Part shown: positions 33,401-44,632 of the stretch, piece after piece | Position numbering within the stretch: position 1 is the stretch's first letter | How the letters are laid out: every line of letters begins with the position of its first letter | Source: Conus ventricosus | Lineage: Eukaryota; Mollusca; Gastropoda; Neogastropoda; Conidae | Direction of reading: 5' to 3' | Length of the DNA stretch: 64,000 nt | NCBI GenBank assembly: GCA_018398815.1 | Contig: CM031626.1 | Coordinates: 42,779,933 to 42,843,932 of the forward strand | Position numbers and translations under genes: made by a program | Notes under the pieces: model-generated | Told to the model about the DNA's origin: nothing | The model's database searches: none | The model's input: the letters and a program-made list of their open reading frames with translations, nothing else

Positions 33401-36041
33401 TGTACAACATTTCTAATTGTGGGAATTGGTTCTGATCAAGAGCTTATTTTCTCTTGTGATTATTGTAGACAGAATGTAGATTTCGTACATACGGAATTGG
33501 TAATGTATAGATTTCGTACATCTGTGGAATTGGTAATGTAAGAAATTTTCATTTGCAAAAATGAAAGTGTGACAATTGGTAATGTGAGATTTTCATTTAC
33601 AAAAATGAAAGTGTGACAATTGGTAATGTGAGAAGTTTTCATTTGCAAAAATGAAAGTGTTACCTGTTTGGTACAGTTAAGGTACGTGTATTGTGCTGGT
33701 TTGTCTATTTATAAATCTTCATTCTTCTCTGCCTGATTTGATGTGAACTCTTTGTCCTGAACATGTCCATTCCTTTTTTCCTCCTGCATTAAAACATGGT
33801 GTAGCCTTTTGCTATTATCTCTTCATTTACTCATGTACATTCTATGTATTAAAAATGTATAAACACGCAACAGCATGTAATGATTTTGTTTTATTGAACA
33901 GGTGAAGAGAGACCCGCGCACTGGTCAGTCCAAAGGTTTTGGCTTCATCAGATACTCCAATCCCGAGTCCCAGGTCAAGTGCATGTCTCAACGTCACATG
34001 ATCGATGGACGTTGGTGCGATGTTTCTTTTCCAAATTCAAAGGTAAATTCATCTTTTTCTGAATTGAAAAGGTTGCAGTTGGTGGCATGAAAAATTAAAG
34101 TTCTGAAGTAGTAGGATTGGGAGTTACCATGTTTACAAAGTCCAGGGTACCATTCCTGGAGAATATAGTAAGACATCCTTATGTTTGTAAAGGCAGTCAG
34201 CTGCTCAGAGTTGTCATGCATACAGGAGAAAAGCAGTGCATCATGGTAAATTTTGGTAAGTTTTTGTGACGCACTGGCCTGAATTCCATGCATCGGATTG
34301 GAAGTTTACGCATCAGAGATGCATGTTTGTCCATAAGAATTATCACTGTAAAGACATCCCAAGTGGTTTCACTGTTAAAACCCTGCCAGTGTTAGGTGCT
34401 CACATTCATTCATTTTAGCTAACAAACACTTCACTCCCATTGGAACATGAATTTGAATGAATAAGGTTTAGGGTAATTAGGAGTGTTTAATTGTGAATTT
34501 ATTCTCAGCACCTCTTTCGTATTTGGTTTCTGTCTCTTTTTTTTGTGTATTTGTGTGTGAGCCATAGTGCACTTGTGTGTGTACATTATTTTCAGTATTG
34601 TTTTTTACCAGTTAAAAGGCGACCCCCGAAATATTGATGTTCCCCTGGGAAAAGTTTGGAAATAAATTTTCTGGTACCAAGTCTGACCCCTTGATTTTTA
34701 GGAAAGAATCGCTGTGGAATGAACTATTACGGGGTTACCTTAGTTGGGGCATGAATGGAATGAAGTGGTTGGTGCAGAATGGAAGGATGTGGGCAATATG
34801 TATAATGTAAACTGGAAATTTAAAACTGTGAAGCATCCCAATAGCTGGTTGGTCCTGTTAGCAAGTGGCTTTACCTTGCTAGGTTTTAGCAAGTGGCTTT
34901 ACCTTGCTAGGTTTTGACATGGTGTATCTGGCAGAACTGAATATATTTATGAAAACTACCCTTACTATAATAAAAGTGACCTGTTAGCAAGTGGCTTTAC
35001 CTTGCTAGGTTTTAGCAAGTGGCTTTACCTTGCTAGGTTTTGACATGGTGTATCTGGCAGAACGGAATATCTTTATGAAAACTACCCTTACTATAATAAA
35101 AGTGACCTGTTGGCAAGTGGCTTTACCTTGCTAGGTTTTAGCAAGTGGCTTTACCTTGCTAGGTTTTAGCAAGTGGCTTTACCTTGCTAGGTTTTAGCAA
35201 GTGGCTTTACCTTGCTAGGTTTTGACATGGTGTATCTGGCAGAACTGAATATATTTATGAAAACTACCCTTACTATAATAAAAGTGACCATACTTGCATT
35301 CGGGCAAATGTTCAAGTATGCATCAATGAGTTGATGTACTTTAAGGGTGATTAATACTCTCCAAAAAGTTGTTGGAAATGGTATTGCTTTTGAATATAGA
35401 CTTAGTAGGAATACCGTGTGTGTTGCAGGAAGGAAACAACCAGATCATGAATCGTAAAGTGTTGTGGGACGCTGCACAGAAGACATCACTGCTGATGACC
35501 TGCGCACCTATTTTTCCAGCTTTGGGGAGGTGGTGGACGTCTTCATCCCCAAGCCCTTCCGTGCGTTTGCCTTTGTGACCTTTGCAGATGCTGAGGTGGC
35601 CCAGTCCCTGTGTGGGGAGGATCACATTGTGCGGGGCACGTCGGTGCACATCAGCAACGCCTCTCCCAAGAGCTTTGACAAGTCTGGGGGCCCCAAGGCG
35701 GGTGGGGCTGGCGCTGCTGGTCCAGGTGCGTTGATGGGGATGCAAGGCAAAGGAAATGGGGATGGCTTGCCTGGTAACCTGGGCATGAATCTGATCAATT
35801 CTGCTATGTTAGCTGCCGCTCAGGCCATGCTGTCTGGTGGGGGATGGGGCATGGGAGGTCCTAACCAGCAGGGGGGTCCAGTGACCAGAACAGTCAGATG
35901 ACCAATACTCAGGGTTTTGGGGGTAACATGGGAGGTCAGCAAAACAGCACAGGCAATTCCTGGTGGGGCACTGACTCCAACACCTCTGGGGCCTACTCTG
36001 GCTGGGGTTCTCACGCAGGCCGCGGTGGGGGATGGAACTAA
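27211..36041 (+). CDS. TARDBP: TDP-43 (TAR DNA-binding protein 43) gene, four coding exons, three single-base frame breaks
   Basis: Coding exons are 27211-27444, 31773-31942, 33902-34042 and 35429-36041, with GT/AG introns. The product is a nuclear RNA/DNA-binding protein that binds UG-rich RNA and controls splicing and mRNA stability. Visible in order: N-terminal oligomerisation domain ([17 protein letters not shown]), nuclear localisation signal (SKRK and KKR), RRM1 with [10 protein letters not shown] and [11 protein letters not shown]2 with RAFAFVTF, the [19 protein letters not shown] end of RRM2, a Gly-rich tail with the hydrophobic helix [11 protein letters not shown], and a GRGGGWN terminus. 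Exon lengths sum to 1158; adding the three missing bases gives 1161, or 386 residues plus stop (human protein: 414). Missing bases lie at 27322-27323, 35461-35463 and the G-run 35871-35876. Everything else is conserved, so sequencing or assembly error is the simplest explanation. A recent pseudogene is possible, but it is not processed, since introns remain. Confidence 0.95.
30245..31378 (-). mobile_element. hAT element remnant in TDP-43 intron 1
   Basis: Ends CAGGGTTCGCGCTAGGAT (left) and, on the complement of the right end, CAGGGTTCGCGATAACCGG. ACCGGT motifs are repeated inside both ends. It is flanked by ATGAA on both sides (30240-30244 and 31379-31383), a 5-bp duplication. A transposase tail lies inside on the minus strand. 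Most of the transposase is deleted, so it is immobile by itself. Confidence 0.88.
30567..30865 (-). pseudogene. hAT transposase C-terminal dimerisation domain
   Basis: Minus-strand frame ending at 30567 reads [20 protein letters not shown], then [20 protein letters not shown] and [14 protein letters not shown]. Pro-X-Ser-Ser-X3-Glu-Arg-X-Phe-Ser and the RSRLNEE block are the hallmark of the hAT dimerisation domain. The catalytic region upstream is missing. Confidence 0.9.
31773..31942 (+). CDS. TARDBP: TDP-43 coding exon 2 (NLS and start of RRM1)
   Basis: Carries [18 protein letters not shown] (bipartite basic nuclear signal) and [20 protein letters not shown] with RNP2 of RRM1 and the Trp that contacts RNA in the human protein. 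Donor CAG|GTAAAC at 31943. Reading frame intact. Confidence 0.95.
32888..33018 (+). repeat. 65-bp tandem duplication in intron 2
   Basis: CCACAAGAAATGG..ATAGCATGGCTGGC through AAAACAATCTA occurs twice back to back with two or three differences. Confidence 0.9.
33465..33660 (+). repeat. Tandem repeat with internal palindrome in intron 2
   Basis: Three units of about 46 bases contain TTTTCATTTGCAAAAATGAAA (itself an inverted repeat) plus GTGTGACAATTGGTAATGTG; they are preceded by two copies of ATTTCGTACAT..GGAATTGGTAATGTA. Confidence 0.85.
33902..34042 (+). CDS. TARDBP: TDP-43 coding exon 3 (rest of RRM1)
   Basis: Reads [20 protein letters not shown] and [20 protein letters not shown]. The KGFGF RNP1 aromatics are intact, and [13 protein letters not shown] is one of the most conserved TDP-43 strings. 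Acceptor AACAG at 33901, donor AAG|GTAAAT at 34043. Exactly 47 codons, frame intact. Confidence 0.96.
34847..35289 (+). repeat. Higher-order tandem repeat of hairpin units in intron 3
   Basis: A 27-bp unit, AGCAAGTGGCTTTACCTTGC plus TAGGTTT, occurs in groups of 2, 2 and 4. Each group is followed by the same block of about 72 bases (GACATGGTGTATCTGGCAGA then ATTTATGAAAACTACC and AATAAAAGTGAC). AGCAAG and CTTGCT in each unit form a 6-bp stem with a 9-base loop. The array ends about 140 bases before exon 4. Confidence 0.92.
35429..36041 (+). CDS. TARDBP: TDP-43 coding exon 4 (RRM2 and low-complexity tail)
   Basis: Acceptor TTGCAG at 35428. Starts [11 protein letters not shown], then the RNP2 Phe codon of RRM2 lacks one base (35461-35463), and the frame continues [40 protein letters not shown] and [21 protein letters not shown] Gly/Ala/Met-rich tail follows with [20 protein letters not shown]. 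At the six-G run 35871-35876 one G is missing: without it the frame stops at 35899-35901, and with the other frame the tail continues [19 protein letters not shown] to [13 protein letters not shown] and a TAA at 36039-36041. Confidence 0.93.
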
Positions 36042-38330
36042 AGGGATACTTTACCAGTAGTTCGCTCTCTGGTGGGGGAGGGAGGGATGTGGAGTCTTTC
36101 GCATGGGCAACTGCGAGAGAGAGCAGGTGTGAGGAGGAATGGATGTCCGATGTGTGGGAAAAGACTCTTTTCTTTGTTCTTTTGTTTTAGCAATTTTTTT
36201 TTTAGTATTATGTGTTCTTCGTTTGTTTATATTTTAAGCCATTGTCTATCCATATCTTTAAGTAACTGTATGGTAGTATGCAAGTAATTCACTCATATGT
36301 CATCAAAGAACAGCAGATTAATTTGGGTCTTTAGCATTTCATTTGTTCGGAAAGATAGAAACATGGGTGCTCTTCGCTGTGGACATTTTCTGTTGGGGAA
36401 GAGATTGATACACATTGATTTTGTTACTGCTCTCAGTAATGCCTATATTAATTTTGTCACTGCTCTCAAATACCTTTCCTTCATAGTGGGTTATTTTTGT
36501 TGGGTGTCTTCAGAGCCTACTGAGAATCTAGAAAAAAAAAAATGGGGGTGGGGGGCAGGAATAGGGTGGTGGATTGGTGGTGGTCTGAGCCAAGTGCAGC
36601 TGAGAATGGTTTGGAAAGGGAGAGGGAGGGCATGCATGGTGAAAGACTGCTCTGTGGAGAGGCGTGTGCTGCTGGAAAAGACTGCAGAGAGAGGCCTTCC
36701 CCTGGACGACTGCAGTGTGCATTCAGAATGCGGCGCGTGTCCATGTGCTGTACGACTGCAGTGTGATGGGACACGATGCATTGTGGCAGGACTGAATGCA
36801 ATGAGTACGTCGTGCTTGGTGTGAACGACTGCAGAAAGGACGGTCAGGAGAGTGGGTTTGGGGCAATGCGTGTGATGACATCAGAGTGCATGCATAAAGT
36901 CGAGGATGCTGGTGTTTTTGATAAGGACTTTTTTTTCACAGTTATGGTACTGATGTGTTTCTCATGATGAGGACAAAGCGTAACTTCTCGAATACATTTG
37001 TTTGTAGCTTTCTCCTGTTGACCCAGCAGTTTTTTGTTTTTTTTTAAAATTCAATTCGTTGAAAGTTAACTACCAGTTTAAATAGGCAGAATGATGCATT
37101 TTCAGTCATGTTTATTTTGCATAGTTGCTGGGATTTTTTTTTTTTTTTTTTTTTAATAGTAAAAGAAAGTGAATTTCACACTTGTGTATGATATGGATGG
37201 TCCTAGTTTCAGAATTTTGTGAAAGATAAAAGATGATAATGGAGAGTAAAGAAAATGGCGAGAAACCATCGATCGTTAGAATGTTCCCATTTTAAAGAAA
37301 TTTAATCTTCCTTTTTTTTCTTTAAAAAAAAAAACGAACTTTTTTACACTTGTACAAAACATGAAAAGCAAATATTTTACAAAAAGAAATGGAAAAGAGA
37401 TTGCCCTTTCAGTCAGTTCACTCCTTCACAGGGGACAAGAGAGAAGACAGGAGTCCAACCATTTTGACATGGCAAGGTTTTGCATTAATACCACTGGCTA
37501 TATAACTGCTTTTTGGTTCAAAACAAGTTGCTAGTCTACTAGTTTCCATGAAGGTGAAAGGGTTTATATGGTGAAAACTAAAGGTATTCAGATAGTTGTC
37601 ACAAAGTGTAGGGCAAGTGCTGGAAAATTTGTATTTTTTGTGTACTGGATCCTGCCTGCTCCACCCCTACTTCTGTGGAAAATTGCATGTTGTTGTGTTG
37701 ATGTTGTGTTAGTGTTGTGTGTGTTGGCAACCTGAAGTTTGTAATGTCACTGTGTTGTCTCTATTTTCATGGCCTTCTTGAAGAGACTTTAAAAAAAAAA
37801 AGAAAGAAAGAAAAAGAAATTTAACTGGAAATACAAACTTCACTTGTGTTTCCTACTTGTGTTTGTATGTCGGATCTGTCGAATATGGCTGAAATACCTA
37901 AATGAGGACAATAACAGGTCATTTTAGCTTATATTCCTTAATTGTCCCCTGCTTTCAGTAAATGTATCGGCCCAGATATTGCCAAGTGTATAAATTGATG
38001 GAAGTTTTGTGTTCTTGAGGCAATAGTCGCTTCACACGAAAGAAGAATGTTATCCATTTAACTATGTGGAGCCCCACCCAACCCCTTTTTGACTGTTTTT
38101 TCAATAATGTAGAGTTTGTGTCGGTGTGCAGTGTTTGAGTGTGGAAAAAAAAAAAGCAGCAAATGGAAGTTTTCTGGTTACTTTTGATTTCAGATGTGAA
38201 ACTAGTGTTTTTTCAATTCATTTTGTGTCGCTCTTGCTATGTATTCGATTTGGTTTATAGGTTGTTCTGAAATAAGATCTTGGAATATTCCTGTTCATAT
38301 GGAAGTGTGTGATTGTGTGTGTGTGTGCTG
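36042..38330 (+). promoter_or_regulatory. TDP-43 3' untranslated/downstream region with UG-rich stretches
   Basis: No coding signal. GT-rich patches at 37685-37727 (TGTTGTTGTGTTGATGTTGT) and 38305-38330 (GTGTGTGATTGTGTGTGTGT) would be UG-rich if transcribed. TDP-43 in mammals binds UG-rich RNA in its own 3' UTR to lower its own mRNA, so these are candidate self-binding sites (inference). I found no AATAAA before 39305, so the transcript end is not fixed. Confidence 0.45.
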
Positions 38331-38537
38331 AGTGGGTGTGAAAGGGGATGGGGAAAGCTTAAAAGTTTAAATGGTTGGAAGGGCTGTCGGCATACATAAA
38401 GGTTCTTGTCAAAGGTAACGCATTCTGCTGTCACTGACAAAACGGTTTAGGACATGAATGCACCTCATAATCATTGCAATCACAAAGTGTGCATGGTTTG
38501 AGTTAAGATGAAAACTTGAATTCTTGATGAAATGGTT

Positions 38538-38593
38538 ACAGCCCTGATGTGGCCCTCTGCGGTCGGCTGGGCTATAAGCAACATTATCTTATC
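38538..38593 (+). mobile_element. Short 5'-truncated retroposon, copy 1 (56 bp)
   Basis: Insert of 56 bases flanked by perfect 13-bp duplications TGATGAAATGGTT (38525-38537, 38594-38606). It reads ACAGCCCTGATGTGGCCCTC, then GCGGTCGGCTGGGCTATAAG, and ends CAACATTATCTTATC. The shared ending and variable 5' end mark it as the 3' tip of a longer retroposon copied by target-primed reverse transcription. Confidence 0.85.
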
Positions 38594-38606
38594 TGATGAA
38601 ATGGTT

Positions 38607-41600
38607 GCGTAGCATTCTTGGCTTTCATGAAGTAAAAAGAGTGAACCCCCACTAACACCCCTGCCGTTTGTCCCCGTTTCCCATTTCCCGTCTGGCTGAT
38701 CTAAAGCTAATTGATAATATACCTGGAGGGCAGACCCACTGTGTTGCCCGTCTCCTTGTTTCAGCTTTTGACTTGGCATTGCGAACTGCTTTCTTGAACA
38801 ACTTCTACATGCTTTGCATAGGTTGGATTAAGACAACTGGTCTCGGATTCGAAGAGATGCAGAATGTAAAGATTTTTTTTGTCTTTCCATACCAGTCGTG
38901 CCATGTTGAAAATGAGCTGATTTTTACAATGCCTAGTTGTAATGAATGTTGAATGACTGTTAAATCAGAAAAACCAGAACACATCAAAAAGTGTGTAAAG
39001 CTACAAACTTCCAGAGTTGAATCGGTTTCAGAGCAGAACAGGCTATTTTAATATTTCTGTATTTTAGCTTGAGCTGCAGTTGCTGACTGCCCTGTCCCCT
39101 ACCACATCCCTAACTGTCCATCTAGTGCAAGACCACAAACTGTGGCTGAAAATTGACCTGACGGTACTCTTCAACTTAACCTTTAACCAGAAAGCCCACA
39201 GGATCAAGTCATGTCACTATTTGGTCACCCACCCAAACGGTATTGGAATTAAAAGCATGTCCTGCAACTAGAAAATCTACTTGAAATGAGGTAAACAGGC
39301 AATGAATAAAATCGGACTGGTGCTGTTCTTGATTTCTTACAATTGCACACACACACACACACACACACATGCCACACGCACCACTCGCACTTGGAATTCT
39401 GTAAAATGAAGTAGCTCTCGATGGTGAGAAAGTACCTTGCAGAATGGTGAACGGGATTTGATGAAGGAAATGAGTGTCACAACTGCCTTTATCAAACAAA
39501 TACAGACAACTGTTTGTCTGGACTGCCGTAATCTAGCAAATAGGGTACAATGGGGACTGGTCAACGGAAATGGTAACCCTCTTAAAATTCTGGACTGGAA
39601 ATTTTTCATTACCTGAAATCTTGGCCATAGATAAGTCTTCCTTGCAGAGATAAATATTTGTGGTGATGAAAGGCAGAGGTTTAGGGTGAATTTGTCTGCT
39701 GTAACAGCATAGTAGCAGCAGGAAATTAAACAACCATTGCTACTCATAACTAGTAGGAGGAGCTTGTAAAAGAGAAGAAAAACGCATCCACACAAAAACG
39801 AAAAGGTGCTGCCCACCAGAAAATAACATGCTGCATACTAGAAGATTGCTCCAGTAAATATATGTGCAAATGACATGAGTTTTCTTGAAATGAGAAGCAA
39901 TTCGGCTGAACACATGAAAAGAATGGCTAGTGTGTAAGGACTATGAAACCACCCTCCCCCTTTTCATTGACAAAGAAATGTGATGTTCATTTGAGAGGTT
40001 CTTATTCAGGAGCAAAAAGAAATTGACTGATTTGGGAGAGTTTGAGCCTGTTCAAGAAGATGCATTGATTGAGCGCTCGGGATGATGATGGACTGAGTGC
40101 TAATGGATATTTGTATTGAGAGAAAAGTGATTTATCGTGGGTGACTGGGAATTGGCTGTACGTGATCGATCATCTGGCGAATGGGAAGGTGGCTGATTCT
40201 GGAAGAGTCCCGACAAGAGAACAGGCCCAATGTAGCGTACCATTAGATTTTCTTTCTTTTTTGTGTGTAGTGACATCTAGTAAAATGTGTTTGCGAGAAA
40301 CGTGGGGGGATGGCCCTGGTGTGGCGGAGCATTTGCAGTGCGTGTCGGCTGTGATGAATGGTGGACTGGCTGGGAGAAGATGACCTGCCATCCGGGCGTC
40401 TGCTGAGAGAGACTGGCACATGATGCATTTTTTGCCCAAAGCTTGTGCGTGGTATAGTGACCCCTCTTGTCCTCCTTACAGGCTGAGGCGCTTGGCGTGC
40501 CACTGGCCATAAAAGCTGTGCAGGGTTTGAAGAACGTGCATGCTTTGTCAGCCTGTGGAGTCTCCGCCTCCAGGAAAAGATATGCCACATGGGTAAGTTG
40601 GCAGCTGGTAAGATTGTGTCTGTGGAAGAGCAGACTACAGATGGTGTATCAAGACTATTCAGGAAGGAACTTGGGGGTGTGGTGGATCGAATGGAATGAC
40701 TGAACGGAGTTATCAAGCATTTGGAATGGATGCCGAAAGTAGTTGCTAATCAAGCAACGGGAGCAGTCTTGGGGGGGATCGATGGGGAGGGAGGGGGGTT
40801 GACTGAATAGATGATCACACACAACTGCTAGGTTAATGGAACATCAGCAACTGTTACACATACTCTCACAGTTATTGTGCAAGTTGCGAATGCAAAAGCA
40901 TTGGGAGGGGAGGGGGGGGGGGCAGACAAAAACTATAGACCTGGCAGTTCTTGTGCGGTAATTGCCCATGTGGAGAGTCTTGCTGGCGTCCGTGCTGCCA
41001 GTTCGAGGGCTTTGACCAAAAAGAAATTAAGCTTGCTGACACTTGTGCAAAATCATTTCGAGAGTTTGCAAGAGAGCATGAATTTTTGCCCAATAAGCCA
41101 GCTATGGAAGAACATGTCTACAGCAAGATCAGGAATGTAATACCTGTCTCAGTGTCTGTGTCGGCTGCATGATTGGTTAATACAATGGAGAATTAATTGC
41201 CAGCTCCCTCTGCTTTTACAAAAAACTGCATGAAGATGGAACATGCCCTTCCCTCCATTATACCCCAGCCTATGAAAAAATCAGAATTGTACTCTCCTGT
41301 AAAAAAAAAACTTTTAATAGTACACCAAGGCAGTATAAAGGGTTGTCTGCTTACGACTGCGACTGTACACACAGCATTTTTAATGTGTACAGATACAGGA
41401 AAGAAGCACTTGTGTTTCCTGCAAGACAATTCTTAAGGAATGGACAATTATAATGTTTGCATTTGGCATGTGACCACAGCAAACTTTTTAAGGTGCAGTA
41501 ATTCAATACATGAAACTTGATCCGAGAACTGATTTCCTGGTAAAAGCCAGCTGTGCAAACTAAAGGAGCATTTGGGGGGGGGGAGGGGGGGGGGGGGGGA

Positions 41601-42060
41601 TACAGGGCACTTCAAAAGGAAGGGTGGGGTGAACAAATACAGAGCACTGTATTGAAATACTGTGCACCATAACAGACACATTGTGCATTGTACTTCCAAT
41701 TTATCAGGGGTGGGAGACCTTCCGTATTGATACGGAATTCCGTATAGCAAATTTTTTTTCCATGTGCACGTTCTGTGTTCCGATTCAGGTTTTTGCGCCA
41801 CTTCTATTGAAATCTGCCGTCTTGTTTTCAATGCATGAAGACAATATCATTGTGCTTTATATTTGTTAGAAATGAAGTTGATTAACGACGAAGCAGAGTC
41901 ATGGAAGATCGACAATGACCTGAAGAAAAACAAGTGGGAAAAGTGAATGGATGGATGAGGTGGACATACTGAATCGTCGGTGCTGAAAATGGCTACGGAA
42001 AACAAATGAAGTGGGCGCTGCTTGGGTGTATTACTGTGCAGTCGGAAGTTTGTATACTAG
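38607..42060. other. Unannotated 3.4-kb intergenic region
   Basis: No gene, RNA or transposon end is recognised. A CA tract lies at 39344-39369, G-rich runs at 40767-40799, 40906-40922 and 41573-41600. Open frames here (for example 40141-40383, 39337-39816 minus) show no conserved motif or codon bias. Confidence 0.45.
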
Positions 42061-42430
42061 TCAAATGGTTTTGCTGCAGTCACTGACTTCTGTTTCCAAG
42101 ATTCGCCCCAATGTAGGTTTTAAAAACCCACTGCTGTCTGTTTCCTAGAACTGCCCCACTGTAGTCATTGAAAAGCTGACCCCACTGTTGTCGCTGACTT
42201 CTGTTACCATGATTCGCCTCACTGCAGCCACTAATTCCAGTTCCATACTCGCCTTTCTGCTTTAGCTGATATACTATTTCAAGTTCACTCATTGCAGCCA
42301 CTGATTTTCTTCTCAAGATTTGTTCAGTTGGGGTTACTGATTTATTGCTTCCAGGTTCATTCACTTGAACCATTGACTTTCATTTTTCAGATGGCCCAGC
42401 ACCAGCCACTGATTTCTATTGTATGACTTG
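42061..42430 (+). repeat. Degenerate tandem repeat
   Basis: About eight loosely related units of 40-60 bases share CACTG(A/C)AG(T/C)CACTGA(C/T)TTC and a CCA.GATTCGCC segment. Too diverged to define a clean unit. Confidence 0.55.
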
Positions 42431-42934
42431 GCCCACTGCAGCTTTTGATTTTGTTGGTGTTTGTTCCAATCCAGTGCTAGTGCAGACCGACTCTCTGCTG
42501 AATTTAACCCCTTGACTGCCGTTATTTTGTATCAGTTTGTACTTCTGTGTGCCGGAGCAAAATTTGACTTTTTGCGGTAGGTTTGCGGTAGGTTCACTAA
42601 TTTGATCAGTGCTCATTTATTTGTGGAGATATCCTTGAATTTTTGGTATGTTTTCTTCTTATACCCAGGGCTATAATATCTTCAAATTTATATTTGATTT
42701 TGTTCATTCAGAGTACAGACTTGCCTACTGCTACGATTTGGCCGTAGCAGCTACGGAAAATAAGGCTTTGCTACGGAGCTACGGCAGCGTTAATGTTGCT
42801 ACGGAAAAAACACAAAATTGCCCACGCACTTATTTTCGCTTGTGCCATTCGCAGTTTCGTCTGCTTCCACGAGCAGACGACAGACGGGCGATAAAGTGAC
42901 TGCGCATGCGTTCGTGTTACTTTCTCTGAAAAAA

Positions 42935-43243
42935 ATGGCGGATATCAGCAGCAGTAGCGAATCGGGAGATGAAGAAAAACGAACTCGGACGAGAAAACGA
43001 AAATCATCGGATGCACCAACTTGTCCAAAGAAAAAACGTCGGCCTGCTGCACAAGTTTTTAAACTAGCTTACACGGAGGAGTGGCCTTGCATCGTCAAAA
43101 GTCGACTCGGTGCGACCCATGCATACTGCAAACTCTGCCATGCGGACTTCTCAGTGAATCATGGTGGTAGAGACGATTGTCATGTGAGCTGTTTAGGTGA
43201 GCTGTTTAGAACCCACGTCCGTTGCAACCTTTTAAGTTTTTGA
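42935..43243 (+). pseudogene. Transposase N-terminal fragment with basic region and CxxC finger half
   Basis: Start ATG 42935 sits in AAAAATGGCGG. The protein opens MADISSSSESGDEEKRTRTR with a Lys/Arg-rich stretch (KKKRRPA). YCKLCHADFSVNHGGRDD is the first half of the zinc finger found in some hAT transposases (Cys-X2-Cys, then His-Gly-Gly). The His-X-His half is lost where the frame runs to VSCLGELF. About 102 codons; the remainder of the transposase is absent. Confidence 0.6.
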
Positions 43244-43860
43244 CTAAGCCACTGCATGAAAGGTACTGATAGTCTTGTTAACCCTCTGCCTACCGCATGA
43301 CTTTGTGCTATATGACTATGAGAATACCATGCCAAGAGAGGTAACTCCGCAACACATACACACTTGCCATAAAGAAACCTCAATAGAAAATTTGTTTTTA
43401 ACTTATCTATTCTGTAAAAATAATGAAAAAAATTCAAAGACATCACTCCATCCAAAACAGCCATTTCCCCCCACATATAGTGAACTGGTACACGAGGAAA
43501 AAAAACAACAAACGAACAGACTAACTGTACTTTGGTATTCTCAGTGCTAAAACAATTTTCCCTAAATTCACTGTACCCACAGAACAACATGGATTAGGAG
43601 CACAGAGTGATTTTCCAAGTCTAAACAAAGTACTGAAGACCATTCAGGAGAAAAAAACCCATAAAAGACATTCTGAATGGTATGGGCACACTAAATAATC
43701 AACTTTTATTAGTGAAGCAAAAAACAACCCAAACTTCAATTTTAAACTGAAGGCTCACCTCCAAAGATTTGTCTCTACTACGAGGGAAAAACAAAACAAT
43801 TACTGTACTGGGCTTATTGTGTGGAATTCAACACAATGCTTTGCCAAGTGCCACTGAGCC

Positions 43861-43861
<1 letters not shown>

Positions 43862-43898
<37 letters not shown>
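43862..43898. repeat. Poly-C tract (37 C)
   Basis: The longest C-run in the window, uninterrupted. It gives artefactual poly-Pro and poly-Gly frames. Confidence 0.95.
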
Positions 43899-43900
<2 letters not shown>

Positions 43901-44561
43901 CACACACTGTGGTGATGATTACCTCTTGTCGGCTCCTCTTTGCTTTTTGATAAACAGGCAGTTTTTATTTCAGGCCAGAGTTTATGTTCATCCTTTTTGC
44001 TTGCTTTTGTGCAGCAAATAAATTTGTTTCTCGTTAAAAGTCTACCAAATTCTTCTGAAATCAAAAAGCTAAAGTGATGCTCCTACAGGCAAATCGTGGG
44101 ACACACCCACTGACTGACCCGGTTTCCTGGCTATCAAAACAAGGGAAACTTTTGGGGGGCTTCACTTTTGTAGCCAACCACTCCAGTCAAGAATTAAAGT
44201 ATCTCTAGCAAGTTTTTTTTTCGAATTTTCTTTTTGGGGGGTCTGGGCCCAGCAGCAATGGGCTATTCGACATCGTCATTATCATCGCTGAATCATTATT
44301 GATTCCGGCCTCAAAATCAGTCAGCAGTCGATCTTATTCATAACTAGGTCAAGATTGACGTCCGAATCGTCTTGCTTCAAATCTTCTTTAAGAGTGTAGC
44401 CCGCAATACGCTCTCTTCATCAATATCACTTCAGAAATGAATTCTGCATGTTGCATAGTTACTTGATCCGCCATTTTCCCAGAAAATCTTCGCGAAAAAA
44501 AAGCCGAACTTTGAAAATTCACAGCAGCGAAACTACTCCCACCAAAACTCATGCAACAAAA

Positions 44562-44632
44562 ACAAAATGGCGTCCAGAAACGGAAGTACCGGAAGACTCT
44601 TCTGTCGCAATTGCATTCTGGGATATGCGATG
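44562..44632. promoter_or_regulatory. Core-promoter-like motif cluster (YY1, ETS, ZNF143-like)
   Basis: Within 70 bases: AAAATGGCGTCC (YY1 form), ACCGGAAGAC (ETS core CCGGAAG), and on the minus strand ATCCCAGAATGCAATTGCG, close to the ZNF143/Staf element. This combination is typical of TATA-less promoters of housekeeping genes. A 60-codon frame (44567-44749) starts at the YY1 ATG but has no known match. No transcript is proven. Confidence 0.4.

Noticed and set aside
35820..36014. Antisense frame over TDP-43 exon 4
   Set aside because: Shadow of the Gly-rich coding sequence on the plus strand.
43821..44064. Poly-Pro and poly-Gly frames
   Set aside because: They translate a 37-base C-run.
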